Part shown: in pieces, positions 53,717-64,000 of the stretch
Position numbering within the stretch: the first letter of the stretch is position 1
Layout: every line of letters begins with the position of its first letter
Assembly (NCBI GenBank): GCA_009760855.2
Contig: WPIO01000010.1
Coordinates: 2,993,501-3,057,500, forward strand
Direction: 5' to 3'
DNA: 64,000 bases
Source of the DNA: Cristatella mucedo
Lineage: Eukaryota > Bryozoa > Phylactolaemata > Cristatellidae
Notes under the pieces: generated by a model
The model's input: only the letters and a program-made list of their open reading frames with translations
What the model was told of the DNA's origin: nothing
Databases searched by the model: none
Program-made: the position numbers and the translations under genes

Positions 53717-54590
53717 TAATATAGTAATACTAATACATTTGTGTACTGCCTTCAGAGAACTTAATCTCTTTCTAAGCACTTTAAATGTGCAGTAAAGAAA
53801 GCATAGTCGAATGGTTTGTTTCAGCATGTTCAATGACAATAAGCATAACAAACTTGGAGGTGGCATACACCGGTTCAGCATGCAAATATAGTTAGTGGCA
53901 GCATGCACGATGCCAGCACGCATAAGCACACAAAGGACGAACCGTGTGAACCCACTAAATGCGGTGATGAATATGTGCGTTTTAAGCTTTTTTTAATGTC
54001 GACGGGTTAGGGGAATGTCGTGACGCCAGTCGGAAGTGAGTTCCAGGCTTTCGGACCATGCGAGCTAAAGGAAGGTCTCCAAAGGATTTGAGGTGAATAC
54101 GTTGTGTAAGTACACGATTATATTCCGAGAAGCGGATGGTACGATGCTTAGCCTGGTGGAGGAGTAGGTCTGATGATCAGGTAGGCTGGAGCCAAAGAAT
54201 GAATGGACCTAAAAGGGAGCGACAAAACCTTCAAGTTTATCCGTTGCATGACTGGTAGCCAGCGCAGGTCAGCAAGAAGTGTTGTGTTGTGGCAACTATG
54301 ACGCTCACGACGGATCAGTCTAGCTGAAGAGTTGTGCAAAAACTTGTAAGCGCCTGATTGCTTAGGCTGGTAGACAAGCAAGCAGCGAGTTTCATAAGTC
54401 GGAATGAGATGTCACAAATGAGTGTACCAAGTTAGATTCAGTATCTCTGTCTAAGCAAGCTTGAATTTTAGCTATCTTATGTAGCTGAAAGTAAGCAGAC
54501 TTGACAGTGGAGCTGATTTAGTCACCTAATGAAAGGCCACTTTAGAACACCTAGATTCCGTGCAGATTCAATAGGACGACATGCAATGGA
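53717..54590 (-). mobile_element. Family A LINE, 5'-truncated copy, one arm of an inverted pair
   Basis: A degraded tail (ATTAATATAGTAATACTAAT) and stem-loop complement (TGCCTTCAGAGAACTTAATC) lead into ORF2 C-terminal sequence. Frame 54381-54148 reads RLIRRERHSCHNTTLLADLR. It ends near 54,590 at a (GT)n tract, beyond which the same element class continues on the other strand. Confidence 0.82.
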
Positions 54591-54623
54591 TATAGGAAAT
54601 GCAATAGGAAATGTAATTGATAT

Positions 54624-54728
<105 letters not shown>

Positions 54729-54734
54729 TTGCAA

Positions 54735-55990
54735 TAGTTTCAGGTCCTATCTCAATGGGAGACTCCAAAGTATTGATGTGAATGGACAAAGATCATCCGA
54801 GGAACCTCTGAAATACGGGATACCTCAGGGCTCCTTGCTTGGTCCGGTTCTTTTTACGGTTTATACTCTTCCTCTTGCCGATGTGATTGCCAAGCACAAT
54901 CAAGGCTTTTACTTCTTTGCAGATGACACTCAGCTGTACCTTTCCTTTCATTCCTCCCAGCCCTTGAGCAACTAAAATTCTCTCAACTCTCTTGCTGCAC
55001 GTATTGATGACACCCGCACATGGATGGCAGCAAATTTTTCTTAAATTGAATGATAATAAAAACCAACTTAATAGTTATGGGCAAACCAAGTGCGATTTAG
55101 AAATCGGAAAGGCTAACGCTCAAATTCGGCTCTGCCAGTATATCTTCAGTTGAATCTGCACAAAATTTAAATTTCATGTTCCAAAGTGACCTTTCGTTAG
55201 ACGACCAAATTAGCTCCGCAATCCAGTTTGCCTACTTTCAGTTATGTAACATTGCTAAAATTCTGGCTTGTTTAGACAGGGATACTACATCAAAGTTGGT
55301 CCATGCATTTGTGACATCCCGTCGACATTTGTAACTCCCTTCTTGCTGGCCTACCAGCATGTGCAATCAGGCGCTTACAACTGCTGCAAAACTCTGCAGC
55401 TAGGTTTGTCTGTCGTGAGCGTCGCAGTCACCACATGACACCACTTCTCGCCGACCTGCACTGGCTACCAGTCAAACAACGCGTCGACTTCAAGGTTTTG
55501 TCGCTCACTTGTAGGTCACTTCATTCTTTAGCTCCAGCCTACTTATCAGATCTGCTACCCCACCAGGCTAAGCATCGTATCACCCGCTTTTCGGAATATA
55601 ACTGTTTACCCATACCTCGTACAAAACTCAAACCCTTTGGAGACCGCGCCTCTAGTTCGTAGGCTTCCAAAGCCTGGAACTCACGCCCAACTTACGTCAC
55701 AACATGACTAAATTTTAAAAAATTGAAATCGCACCTATTTATGACAGCATTTAGTAGGTACCTGTGATTCGTATGCGCTTATGCGTGTTGATACTGTGCA
55801 TGTGCCACTAACCACACTCGCATGCTGACCATGTGCATGTCACTCATAACCACGTTGTTCTTGTTTTTTATTGAGCATGCTACCACTAAACGTTCAATCG
55901 TGTCTCCTTTGCAGCAAATGTAAAGCACCTAGAAAGAGATTGATTTCTCTGAGGGCTCTTTATCGAGTGTCTTATTATTATAATTATTTT
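54735..55990 (+). mobile_element. Family A LINE, 5'-truncated copy, other arm of the inverted pair
   Basis: It starts in the RT palm ([40 protein letters not shown], then [11 protein letters not shown] in frame 54529-54975). It continues through [19 protein letters not shown] (55435-55662) to the stem-loop AAAGCACCTAGAAAGAGATT at 55,922 and an ATT tail to about 55,990. The catalytic motif is FADD. Several frameshifts. Confidence 0.88.
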
Positions 55991-56270
<280 letters not shown>

Positions 56271-56409
56271 CAGACTCTGGTCGTGTTCGTACCGCAGTTA
56301 GTATCTCCTTCGATGCACATACGAATGAGATGGCTGCATCCCGTGCCACAAGTATGCTGTCTGATGTTTTGCATTTGGACTTCCTGGCGGGTTCCGTAGC
56401 ATCGCCAAG

Positions 56410-56790
56410 TACAATCTTGGCTTGCATTTCATGTGTCTGCAGATGTCACTCTTGTCTGCAGATGTCACTCTTGTCTACTTGCGCGCGGATCCTCTTCTAC
56501 CATCCAGACCTGCACACTCTCTCAGCTTTTTGCAGTTTGCTTTGTCGTCGATGGCAGCTTGCATTGATGACATACAGACCATCCTAATAGCTATAAGTGG
56601 ACTTATTGACTCACAGAAACTGGAAAGCCTCTCCCTAAGATTGGCTCGGGCCTGATCTTTCCACTAGCATTTCAAGAAATCAAGGAAATTTTTTGAGAAA
56701 GTTTCTTTTGAAATTAACCTTTCGCTCGATTACAGCATCAGCTCCATAACCAAATCCTCCTAGCGAAACGATGGAATTGCAGACGATTTG
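56410..56790 (+). mobile_element. Family A-like LINE fragment, diverged
   Basis: The order TGTCTGCAGATGTCACTCTT (duplicated), SSMAACIDDIQTI and QKLESLSLRLA follows the RT region after YADD in family A ([11 protein letters not shown], then LERLTLKIG), ending with LSLDYSISSITKS-like sequence near 56,740. Stops throughout. Confidence 0.6.
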
Positions 56791-57012
56791 AATCAAGATA
56801 CCGGAGCACTATGTATCAAATTTTATGTCTCTAGGTAGTTAGTGTTATTTCCTAATTTTTTATAGTTCACGAGTCTTGAAAATTGTCACTTTTCTCTTAA
56901 AAACTTGGCTTTTTTTTACCTGGACGCCGATTTATTTGAAATTAAACCACTACCGGCAAGCGAATCAAAATGTAACATATATTCACTCTGAAGTCATGCG
57001 AAAGTGATCGCT

Positions 57013-57176
57013 GCTTGGTCTGACCCCAGGGTTAAGATGCTCACACGTCACGATCCTGCTCGTGGGTTTGAGTCATGGAGTGGCAATCAATTACTGCCCA
57101 CTGCCAGTGGTGGTGATATCCACTAAGGCTCTTCTGCCACTCTATATATGGAGTGGTTAATTAGGCTAACCTTTAA
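57013..57176 (+). mobile_element. SINE family S, diverged copy
   Basis: GCTTGGTCTGACCCCAGGGT (A-box region), CACGATCCTGCTCGTGGG and TTTGAGTCATGGAGTGG (B-box degraded), ATTACTGCCCACTGCCAGTG, and AAGGCTCTTCTGCCACTCTA then TGGTTAATTAGG. The order matches family S. Confidence 0.7.
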
Positions 57177-57286
57177 CCTTTCATTTCATAAGGTTTCAGG
57201 AATGAGTAGATGTAGATTTACTATAATGAAAATTGCTTCCTCGAAGAATCCCTGCAACATAATTCCCGGCATGTTTCCGTGATAAT

Positions 57287-57740
57287 TTATTTGGTAAATA
57301 TATGTATCCCCGTGTGTCACGCCAGAAAGCCACAAAGACTATGAGGGTGTTATGCATGAGAGTTTTCCATGGGGCATTCATCACATCCCGAGAGGCTTTT
57401 GGTAAGAATACGGTAGCAAACAGCCTTCATTTCATGCAGCACTGAGAAAGTGAGAAACATAGCTGAGTCGCGAGGACAGTCAAGGAAGTGAGTAGAATGA
57501 AAGTATCAGGTCGGAATGGCTAGAAAAAATGTGCCATGGTCAGCAGCAGGATAGTAGATGTCGTTGCGTAAGAATTGTGGCAATGAGTTCCACAGTCTAG
57601 GACATGCAAGGTAAAACCTTCGGTCGCCAATGGTCTTTAAGCGTTGAATGATACAGCAAATTATATTCCATGGAGGGCAACATTCCAAGTCTCTGTTTTG
57701 ATGAAAGCGCTTGCCTTGCTTCTCTGAGTAAGCTCGCATG
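57287..57740 (-). mobile_element. Family C LINE 3' region
   Basis: TATGTATCCCCGTGTGTCAC and the complement of the family C 3' UTR (AAAGACTATGAGGGTGTTAT). Frame 57745-57506 reads KTIGDRRFYLACPRLWNSLP then FLRNDIYYPAADHGTFF. A good match to the copies at 43.5 and 32.6 kb. Confidence 0.82.
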
Positions 57741-57744
57741 TTCA

Positions 57745-58630
57745 CCTTGAATTTCTTAAGACTAACATCAAGGATACTGACTTCGAGGGACAGTCTGCAG
57801 ATCTCTTTTGTATAGATCTTTATGAGAGCCTGAAGCAGCTGCTTCTAGCTTTCAGCATAGCGATTGCCCATAAAGCTGTGAGCCATTGCAACGAAACTGT
57901 TCATCTGTTTTTCAGCTTCTACGAGAATTCGTCACACGCTATGATCTTTTGTATATGTAGTGGTCCGACGAAGGTACACGCTTTTTCCTTTGCCTCTGGC
58001 AACTCCGGAAAGACATTTTTTGGAGTTACTAGAACTCTGCTAACTCACTGTCTAGAACCACGACACATTTCTCTGCGAGGTCTAACTTGACGTGCCGTCA
58101 TGGTATCAGCACCTGCCATCATGTGAGGGTATCAACACCTGCCACCATGTGATGGCACCAGCACCTGCCATCATGTGAGGGCATCAGTCAGCACCTGCCA
58201 TCATGTGAGGGCATCGGCACCTTCCGAGCGTCTACCAGCGGCTCTCATTTGATGTTTCTCGAACTAGTCATTCGAGTTCCATACAGAAGTAGGAGTTGCC
58301 TGAGTTGTCAATCAGTTCCCGCCAAATTTCTGGGATAGCAGACTTCTTGGTTCTCTTCTCTCTCCTGTATCCGCCTTTAAACATGGCATTTTTTATAATT
58401 CTGGTAGCGGCACATTGCTTGCTACGTGTGCGAACCTGCCGTCCGCACGATGCTTAACAGAAAATTGCCAGCCGCCTAACTGCCTCACAGCAATACGGGA
58501 GACATCATTGTCCACTGACCACTGAAGCACAGATCTTTTGAAATAAAAACACAGCTATTTTCTCTTTATTTTAGGCAAATGAAGTACCAATTTAAACTAG
58601 ACGCTATAAAATAAATTGAAATGTGTTACC
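57745..58630. other. Stretch without recognised genes
   Basis: Only a short tandem repeat (58,101-58,222) is seen; the 70-codon frame at 57,878-58,090 has no family features. Confidence 0.55.
58101..58222. repeat. Minisatellite, about 26-bp unit, 4.5 copies
   Basis: The unit is GCATCAGCACCTGCCATCAT followed by GTGAGG, with small insertions (an extra CAGT in one unit). Confidence 0.92.
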
Positions 58631-58683
58631 TAGTATTATTCGATGCATTTGTGATCTCCTGCCTTGACTTCCGTGACTCTCTC

Positions 58684-58765
58684 ATTAATAATAATAAAAT
58701 AATCACATAGCACTCTTGCAGAACTAATTTTTCTCGGCACTTAACTTGCGTTGGAAAGGATTTGC
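58684..58765 (-). mobile_element. LINE 3' end nested in a family A LINE
   Basis: TTAATAATAATAAAATAATC tail, then AGCACTCTTGCAGAACTAAT and TCTCGGCACTTAACTTGCGT, a diverged complement of the family A stem-loop. Confidence 0.65.
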
Positions 58766-58865
58766 AGGTCTACCTGCATGTGTAGTAGGACTCGTGCAGA
58801 TATTGCAAAACTCCTAAGCTGCACTTGTCTTCCGTAATTGTCGCAAAGAAAGTTTGACAATTCAA

Positions 58866-59012
58866 CAGCGTCATTTGTATATCGGTAGAAAAGCCTAAAT
58901 GGCTATCACCACCGCTTGAAATGGGCAATAAAGGATCTTCCGTTGGAGACCTTAATACCCCAACCTGGATCGTGAAGCAAGCACTTTACCCCTGGGCTAA
59001 GACCCGGGGACA
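58866..59012 (-). mobile_element. SINE family S nested in a LINE
   Basis: ACAGCGTCATTTGTATATCG, GGTAGAAAAGCCTAAATGGC, TATCACCACCGCTTG, GGCAATAAAGGATC, then a head complement GCACTTTACCCCTGGGCTAA. The family order is intact. Confidence 0.8.
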
Positions 59013-59209
59013 ACTACCGCATCGCGCCATTTCTCTGACTCGTACTAGTTCTTAATCAAGCAGCGTATCAACTTTTCAATGTCTTGTCACTCACTTTCAT
59101 TTTACTTTACTTGCCTTCTTCATTCGCCGCTTGCTCCTCTGATTGCATTCTTTGGCCTGTGCTTCAAATCAACAACAAAGACGAACACCGACAGCGACGT
59201 GCTTTCAGT

Positions 59210-59717
59210 TTCTATGCACCAAACACATTGACGATTGGCATTCCGTCATCCTCCTGACTAACGATATTTGAGGAAAAACTAGCAGCCCGCCAGTTCGATG
59301 CAGACCGCACGTCTTTGAAGAAAATCGTCCTTTGAATGATAGCGCATGCATCAATTCTCTCACACACTATTTTCTCATTTATCCATAGGGCGAAGAGGAG
59401 TCCTCGCTTGCGTAAAATCCGCTCTTTTACGGAATTTGGTCCACGGTGCACATTCTATGCCCGAAGGGCGCACCCATTGCTTTTCGGCTAACCTCAAGTG
59501 GTATTTTGAAAGACATAACTTTGGCTGCCGTTTGCTGCCTTGGCACCACTGCGAGCCACGCTGCAGTGGAAGGCATGTCGTTCGGCAGCTTCCTGAGCGC
59601 GGCGAGCGCACCAATCGCGGTTAAAAAAAAATGTCTGGCACAGCTATGCATTTGCATGGGCAATATCACGGCGACCGGGAGCATTTTCACAAGCTGCGAG
59701 TCTAACTCAAGCATCTC
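59210..59717 (-). pseudogene. Possible pogo/Tigger-like transposase N-terminus, frameshifted
   Basis: Minus-strand frames 59714-59427 and 59451-59212 together resemble the two N-terminal helix-turn-helix units of CENP-B/pogo-type transposases. The first has FFLTAIGALAALRKL, NDMPSTAAWLAVVPRQQTA and KVMSF. The second has LLFALWINEKIVCERIDACA, IIQRTIFFKDVRSASNWRA. The pattern L-W-I-N-E-K, I, A-I-I-Q, A-S-N-W is the kind seen there, but the match is weak. No DDE domain is found. Confidence 0.35.
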
Positions 59718-59864
59718 CTTTGTTTACAGTTGAACCCCGCTGGTCCGCATCTCTGTCAAGCAAAAGCACGCGTCCGCTGTCATTTCAGCGGCTGGTAGAT
59801 GTGCCTGGTTCTAGATAGATTTTTGACCTGCCGAAGGAATCGTGTACTGAAAAGTCAGCGACTA

Positions 59865-60491
59865 AAGTTGTCCCTCACCACTTCGCGCGTCGACTTTCGC
59901 GGCTTCACTCTACCGCGGTTTTTTCAAATAACTTCATTAAAAAGTTGATCGGGACGGTGAAAATGATACAGCGTGCGCTCGGTTGTCTGAGTCAATTACG
60001 CACCCCTGCATCACAGTAAAGATTAAAATTACTGTACTTACTGTTGGTCCATATATTCGAGCTACCACAAAAATCCTTCAACGTCAGGTGCTGCCTCATT
60101 GAGAGTAGTAACCTTGCTCTTCTTTGCCGTGCAGTACACCTCTTCATCATCATCGAACAAACTGCATTATTTTCAAAAGTGGTTGTATGTAAAAACTGCG
60201 TATGCGTAGTGTACACTAATAATATGATATTTGTAACGTCTTATACATCTTATTATTCCTTACTTTGTCTAATATATTGGGTAATATGGGTGTAATGGTG
60301 ACTAAAAGGATGTTATTTCATGTCCAGGGGGCTTTAATCATGTTAAAACCGAATTATAGGGTCCTGAACAGGTTTTCTACGCTCTAATTACGGAAATAAT
60401 TTATTTATAAATAAAGAATCGTGCTTCGCGGAAACTCACCTATCGCGGCAGAGTCTGGAACCGATTAACCGCGATAAACGAGGGACGAGTG
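59865..60491. mobile_element. Pogo/Tigger-like nonautonomous element (MITE), 627 bp
   Basis: TA at 59,863-59,864 and TA at 60,492-60,493 flank inverted ends of the form N5-GTCCCTC. The left end is AAGTTGTCCCTCACC and the right end, inverted, CACTCGTCCCTCGTT. Both ends then carry CGCGG-type subterminal motifs (left TTTCGCGGCTTCACTCTACC; right inverted TTATCGCGGTTAATCGG). A TA duplication and such ends fit the Tc1/mariner-pogo superfamily. There is no coding capacity. Confidence 0.6.
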
Positions 60492-60548
60492 TATTCGGTT
60501 GACCATGCCGGGCGAAAAACTGCTATAGAGAACCTAGCTTCTGATATC

Positions 60549-61075
60549 AATGACAATAAGACGCTTGTATAGTGCCATCGGAGAACTCAAATCTCTTTCT
60601 ATCACCTTACATATGCTGCAAAGGAAGCATGTCAATATGGTTAGTGATAAAATACACAACGTCAGCACGCTTAAGCACACAAATGAAGATACGCAGAGAC
60701 CCAGAAAATGCTCTGAGGAACAGGCGCATTTTTAGGTTTGTTCTTAAATGCCGCCTAGTCAGGAGATGTCTTGACATCAGTCGGCAGTGAGTGCAAGGCT
60801 TTGAGAGCATACGAGCTAGAGGCACGGTCTCCAATAGATTTGAGGTTGGTTCGAGGCACAGCTAAAAGCCTTGAGTCGGAAGACCTGGCGGTACGATGCC
60901 TAGAGTGATTGGGTAGGTTTGGAAAGGTAGGCCGTAGCAAAAGAATAAAAAAAACCAACGGTGAGAACCAAAATATTGAAATTGATACGCTGCTGGATGA
61001 GGAGCCACTGCATGTCAGCGAGACGTGGTGTGATGCGGCAATTGCAATGTTTACGGTGGACAAAACGCGGTCAGG
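60549..61075 (-). mobile_element. Family A LINE 3' fragment
   Basis: A degraded tail (ATGACAATAAGACGCTTGTA), TGCCATCGGAGAACTCAAAT, then 3' UTR and ORF2 C-terminus. Frame 61063-60755 reads [33 protein letters not shown]. It ends near 61,075. Confidence 0.8.
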
Positions 61076-61327
61076 CTATGAAGCCGACCGGTGACCGCTC
61101 CGCGTGCTTCGTTTGAGTCGTTTGCTCCCGCGCCGGTACCCAGGTACCGAGGAGGGTTGCCTTACAGAGGTTCTATCAACGGACCTTCTGACTCTTCTGA
61201 ATAGCATCGCGAAGTAGCGATTGCCAATCCGCATTAAATTCTGTGTAATGTGTAAGTGTAATTGTAAGTTCGCCAGCAAAGCAGAGTTGTGGAAAACACT
61301 GACGACAGCTCAACCGCTGAAAGACAG
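61076..61327. other. Short stretch without recognised features
   Basis: Nothing recognised between the LINE fragment and the SINE. Confidence 0.5.
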
Positions 61328-61514
61328 CGGTGAGCCGTAATGGCACACTAGGTAAGGCGGTTGCTTTCATGACCTCGGTCCCGAGGTCGTGGGTTCGATT
61401 CCTGCGGTGGGCGATCCTTTATCGCCACCGAAAGCGGCAGAGATAGCCTTAAAGGCTCTTCTGTCGCTATACAAAAAGAGGCTGTTTAATCAGCTAGGAT
61501 TTACTTATTTGGAT
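61328..61514 (+). mobile_element. SINE family S, complete plus-strand copy
   Basis: GGTGAGCCGTAATGGCACAC and TAGGTAAGGCGGTTGC (A-box region), CATGACCTCGGTCCCGAGGTCG, B-box GGGTTCGATTCCTGCGG, GGGCGATCCTTTATCGCC, AAAGGCTCTTCTGTCGCTAT and AGGCTGTTTAATCAGC. It is the clearest plus-strand reference for the family. The CGACCTCGG-like self-complement is part of the head. Confidence 0.88.
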
Positions 61515-62575
61515 GTCTTTAAAGCCCGAGCTATTCTAAAACTTCGTGCATGCACCACTGCTGAAGGCGGCGCGGTGTTATTTGTAGAGCTTCGGAAAAT
61601 TTAACTGCTACCGAGTCCCTGGACGCCTCAATTATATCATCCAAACGCTGAGCGACTCGAGGCTCACTTTTGGTCGGACTATCGATATTGGCTCGGCAGC
61701 GCTTGATCAAGAAGTACAGAGTCAGCTACAGAATCTTCCGGATCCAGATAGGAGTGCCCGCATCCGACAGTTTTCGTTGTATCTGTAGGAAAAAAGAAAA
61801 CTTGGAAAGTTACTTCCCGGCCACCCAGCAATTCCTTATTTTAGGACTGTGGACCTTATTGACCACAGGAAACTTTCGATTCTGCGCCATTACAGGGTAG
61901 CAGACGAAGACATTCCGTATCTTGGGCCAGTACCAAAAGCTAAATAGCTAGAGTATCTATTATCTAATGTCAGCTATTGAGGCAATCCGAATCGATAGCC
62001 TCGGCCTCGGCTCGACCGGATTCTGCAAGAGGGCCTGCAACATCGGGAAGCGTTTCGACGCGTCTTCGGTGACGTATCTGTGTCTGATTCCCTACGAAAG
62101 TTATGAGGCTGCTGTCTACAGAGGATCGTGTGTGTATCACGAAGAATAGTGCCACTAATGGCGGCTACTGCTACTATCGTTTCGTTACCGATCCGATGTG
62201 TTTTCCGCTGAGTGCCAGGCCGGGACAACCCAGAGCCATTTGCCTTGTCAGTGCTTCCCACCCTCTCCCCTGCGGTGTTAGTGAGGCGACGGATAGTGAT
62301 GGTACCACCAGGTCGCGCCTGGCGATGCGACTATACTTTTAACAGCACTAGCGTCTGTCCCTCGGTGCTTTGCGGCGAAACTATTAAATTGTGGTCTGGT
62401 GAAATGCGGGATTGGTGTGCAGTTAAAATATACCCAGCCACGACTAGGCGCCGAAAGCGACTGCTTATTAGTTGGGGGTTATACTTGGGGACAAGCGCCT
62501 TTCGTCGTGTGGAAGCGGTCCTGCTGATATAAACTAAAAGAAAATCCGGAAATCGCGGTATAAATAAGTAAATAT
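61515..62575. other. Stretch without recognised features
   Basis: Several 60-106 codon frames overlap here without family motifs. I see no repeat or gene I can support. Confidence 0.5.
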
Positions 62576-62716
62576 TAGCTGATTTTACAGAGGAGCCTTG
62601 ACGGCTATCGCCACCGTTTGCAGTTAACAATACAGGACCGCCCGCCGCGGGATTCGAACCCACAACCCCGGTCATGAAGAACGAGCACCTCACCTCCTGG
62701 GCACCACAGCTCAGGC
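62576..62716 (-). mobile_element. SINE family S
   Basis: TAGCTGATTTTACAG, GAGGAGCCTTGACGGCTATC, GCCACCGTTTGCAGTTAACA, B-box complement GGGATTCGAACCCACAACCC and head complement CACCTCCTGGGCACCACAGC. Confidence 0.82.
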
Positions 62717-63612
62717 CTTCCATTGTTAGCGATGGCGTCGATCCTGAAGGCGGACCTCTACAGCACAACAAGCTACAAGCTGCTACCAGACTAGCCACGG
62801 GAACACGGCTGCGAAAAAATTAAGACTTGAAGGGTGTCGTCGCTGTGATGTCATTGCGACGGTGCTAGGTCTTCGCTCCCCTCGAACAGTAGTCTCTGGC
62901 TGAACCTACGTGCGGCCGAGGTGTGTGCGCACCCAGAGACTTGTGCGCAGTGTTTATTCTATCGGACCCAACTCTTCTAGGCCATTTTTAGATCCGTCCA
63001 TCTCCTTAATTTACTCGAAGCCCTCAGCTGATGGCATTCTCGAGCTTGGCTACCAGTATAGCGTCCCGGCTAATGTGGGGGAATCGCCGACTCGACTCGA
63101 CCAGTTTTCTCTTTCTCTTTACTCAACTCGATCAGCTCCGGGTTCTCTTTTCACCAAGTAGGTCTCGCTGTCGCATTAATACCTTCGTCACACGCTTCGA
63201 CTTAACTACTGCGTCCCCAGCCAGCGGATCTTTCCTAGCTAAATTCGCACAGCCATCACTCCAATCGCCCCAGTTAAAACCAATCGAAGCCAAATGCCCG
63301 CGATCGTGGCTATTGGTGAGAGCTACTCATTTGGTATCTAGGGGGCACCTGCCTTCACTTGGCTCCGTCGCCGATTGCATAAAATTAGTGACGACCTTCA
63401 GAAGAGCCCTGCTTGGCTTGAATGTACGAGCTGCGTGTAGCTGCCTGGAAAAAGCAAAGGAAGCGTGAAAGAAAGCGAGCGAAGTGGAAGGTCGGACCAC
63501 ATCTAATTAACTGTCGCTCGATAGGCCGTCGCAACCGGATACTTAAAAAATAAAATAAATCTAGCACAGTTCACGTCCTGTCTTTAATTGTAATTCACCT
63601 GCGAGAGGTACG
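62717..63612. other. Stretch with overlapping open frames, unidentified
   Basis: Plus-strand frames 62,910-63,161 and 63,031-63,468 overlap and are Ser/Leu-rich; neither shows a motif I recognise. No repeat seen. Confidence 0.4.
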
Positions 63613-63613
63613 G

Positions 63614-63708
<95 letters not shown>
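63613..63708. repeat. (TA)n microsatellite
   Basis: About 47 TA units, the longest AT tract in the window. Confidence 0.95.
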
Positions 63709-63710
<2 letters not shown>

Positions 63711-63716
63711 ACGCAT

Positions 63717-64000
63717 AATGGGCATAAGCGGCGGCAGCCGCCGGTCTGAGCATTGTGAGGAGCAGCGTGCACTCCGCTCACGCTCCTCGAAATGCTCTCC
63801 CTGCTCACGGACGATCGCAGGAGCCCAGCGAGGCCACAGGTCAGTTTGCATGGACATCGGATCGTGACGAGGTAGATTCGATTGCGTATTCGCGACGATC
63901 CCCGCATCTGCGGCCGCGCCCGCGCGACAGATTCGCGCCAAGCTGTCGCGCGGAGCGTTCGCTCGCCCGATTTCGCTCCGCGAGCGGCAATTGATCGAGT
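63717..64000. other. CpG-rich, hairpin-rich right edge
   Basis: After the AT tract the sequence becomes strongly CpG-rich. It contains an imperfect inverted repeat (GAGCATT, GAGGAGC, GCGTG against CACGCTCCTC, AAATGCTC at 63,751-63,798) and 9-bp arms GCGCGACAG/CTGTCGCGC near 63,924-63,953. Nearly the whole stretch is open on both strands without a known domain. It may be the edge of a promoter/first exon or of a GC-rich repeat that continues right. Confidence 0.4.

Larger units (their letters stand above)
58630..59115 (+). mobile_element. Family A LINE fragment with two nested insertions
   Basis: Plus-strand LINE pieces appear in register: ATGCATTTGTGATCTCCTGC ([11 protein letters not shown] region) to 58,682, resuming at about 58,766 with GCAGGTCTACCTGCATGTGT through CTGCACTTGTCTTCCGTAAT, and again after about 59,013 with CAAGCAGCGTATCAACTTTT ([12 protein letters not shown] region). 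Between them lie a minus-strand LINE 3' end and a minus-strand SINE. Confidence 0.75.

Noticed and set aside
58101-58222. Possible CRISPR-like array
   Set aside because: The units are contiguous tandem repeats without unique spacers, and the genome is eukaryotic.
59725-59850. Small second transposon starting CAGTTGAACCCCGCT
   Set aside because: The left end looks like a pogo-type terminus preceded by TA, but I found no convincing inverted partner or duplicated TA on the right.
61340-61412. tRNA-like A and B boxes as a tRNA gene
   Set aside because: The GGTTCGAATCC-type box recurs in about ten places, each followed by the same SINE body, and none folds into a complete cloverleaf with an acceptor stem. 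These are tRNA-derived SINEs.

Overview
The window is nuclear DNA of an animal, probably an invertebrate; I cannot name the phylum. The evidence is large spliced genes with GT-AG introns, L2/CR1-like LINEs with (ATT)n tails, tRNA-derived SINEs, pogo/hAT-type nonautonomous DNA transposons, TTAGGG-type repeats, and long microsatellites. There is no operon, rRNA, genuine tRNA gene or CRISPR array.

Two host genes can be supported. (1) On the + strand from 1,171 to 29,682, five exons with matching phases encode all eight membrane helices of a ZIP metal transporter of the LIV-1 group, most like SLC39A8/SLC39A14. Its N-terminal exons lie to the left of the window. (2) On the - strand from 50,017 to 42,638, two exons join in phase 0 into a predicted protein of about 295 residues. 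It has a 31-codon pure CAG/polyglutamine tract, two PPAY motifs, a polyglycine run and a C-terminal CD225/dispanin domain (SynDIG/PRRT-like). The two genes point toward each other across about 13 kb of repeats.

Most of the rest is transposable-element debris. Family A is an L2-like LINE with more than 20 copies; the longest, at 20,737-23,210, has frameshifts. An open endonuclease frame runs off the left edge. Family C is a second LINE whose 3' end carries TACAT-type repeats. A tRNA-derived SINE (family S) has about ten copies. A second SINE (family B) has a tail copying the family A LINE 3' stem-loop. Several insertions are nested: LINE within SINE within LINE at 38.2-40.4 kb, an opposite-strand insertion at 19.2-20.0 kb, and a double insertion at 58.6-59.1 kb. 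At 52.28-52.95 kb a 391-bp hAT-like element sits inside a degenerate telomere-like array with a perfect 8-bp target duplication. A 627-bp pogo/Tigger-like nonautonomous element lies at 59,865-60,491 beside a possible transposase remnant.

Layout: 0-1.1 kb LINE debris; 1.2-29.7 kb ZIP gene with TE-filled introns; 29.7-42.6 kb intergenic repeats; 42.6-50.0 kb dispanin-type gene, whose intron holds family C LINE copies and unidentified open frames; 50-64 kb repeat-rich DNA with the telomere-like array, microsatellites and a CpG-rich right edge. I see no clearly new biological system. The most notable items are the polyglutamine dispanin, the ZIP motif variant EEIPHG, the hAT insertion in telomere-like DNA and the LINE-SINE tail sharing.
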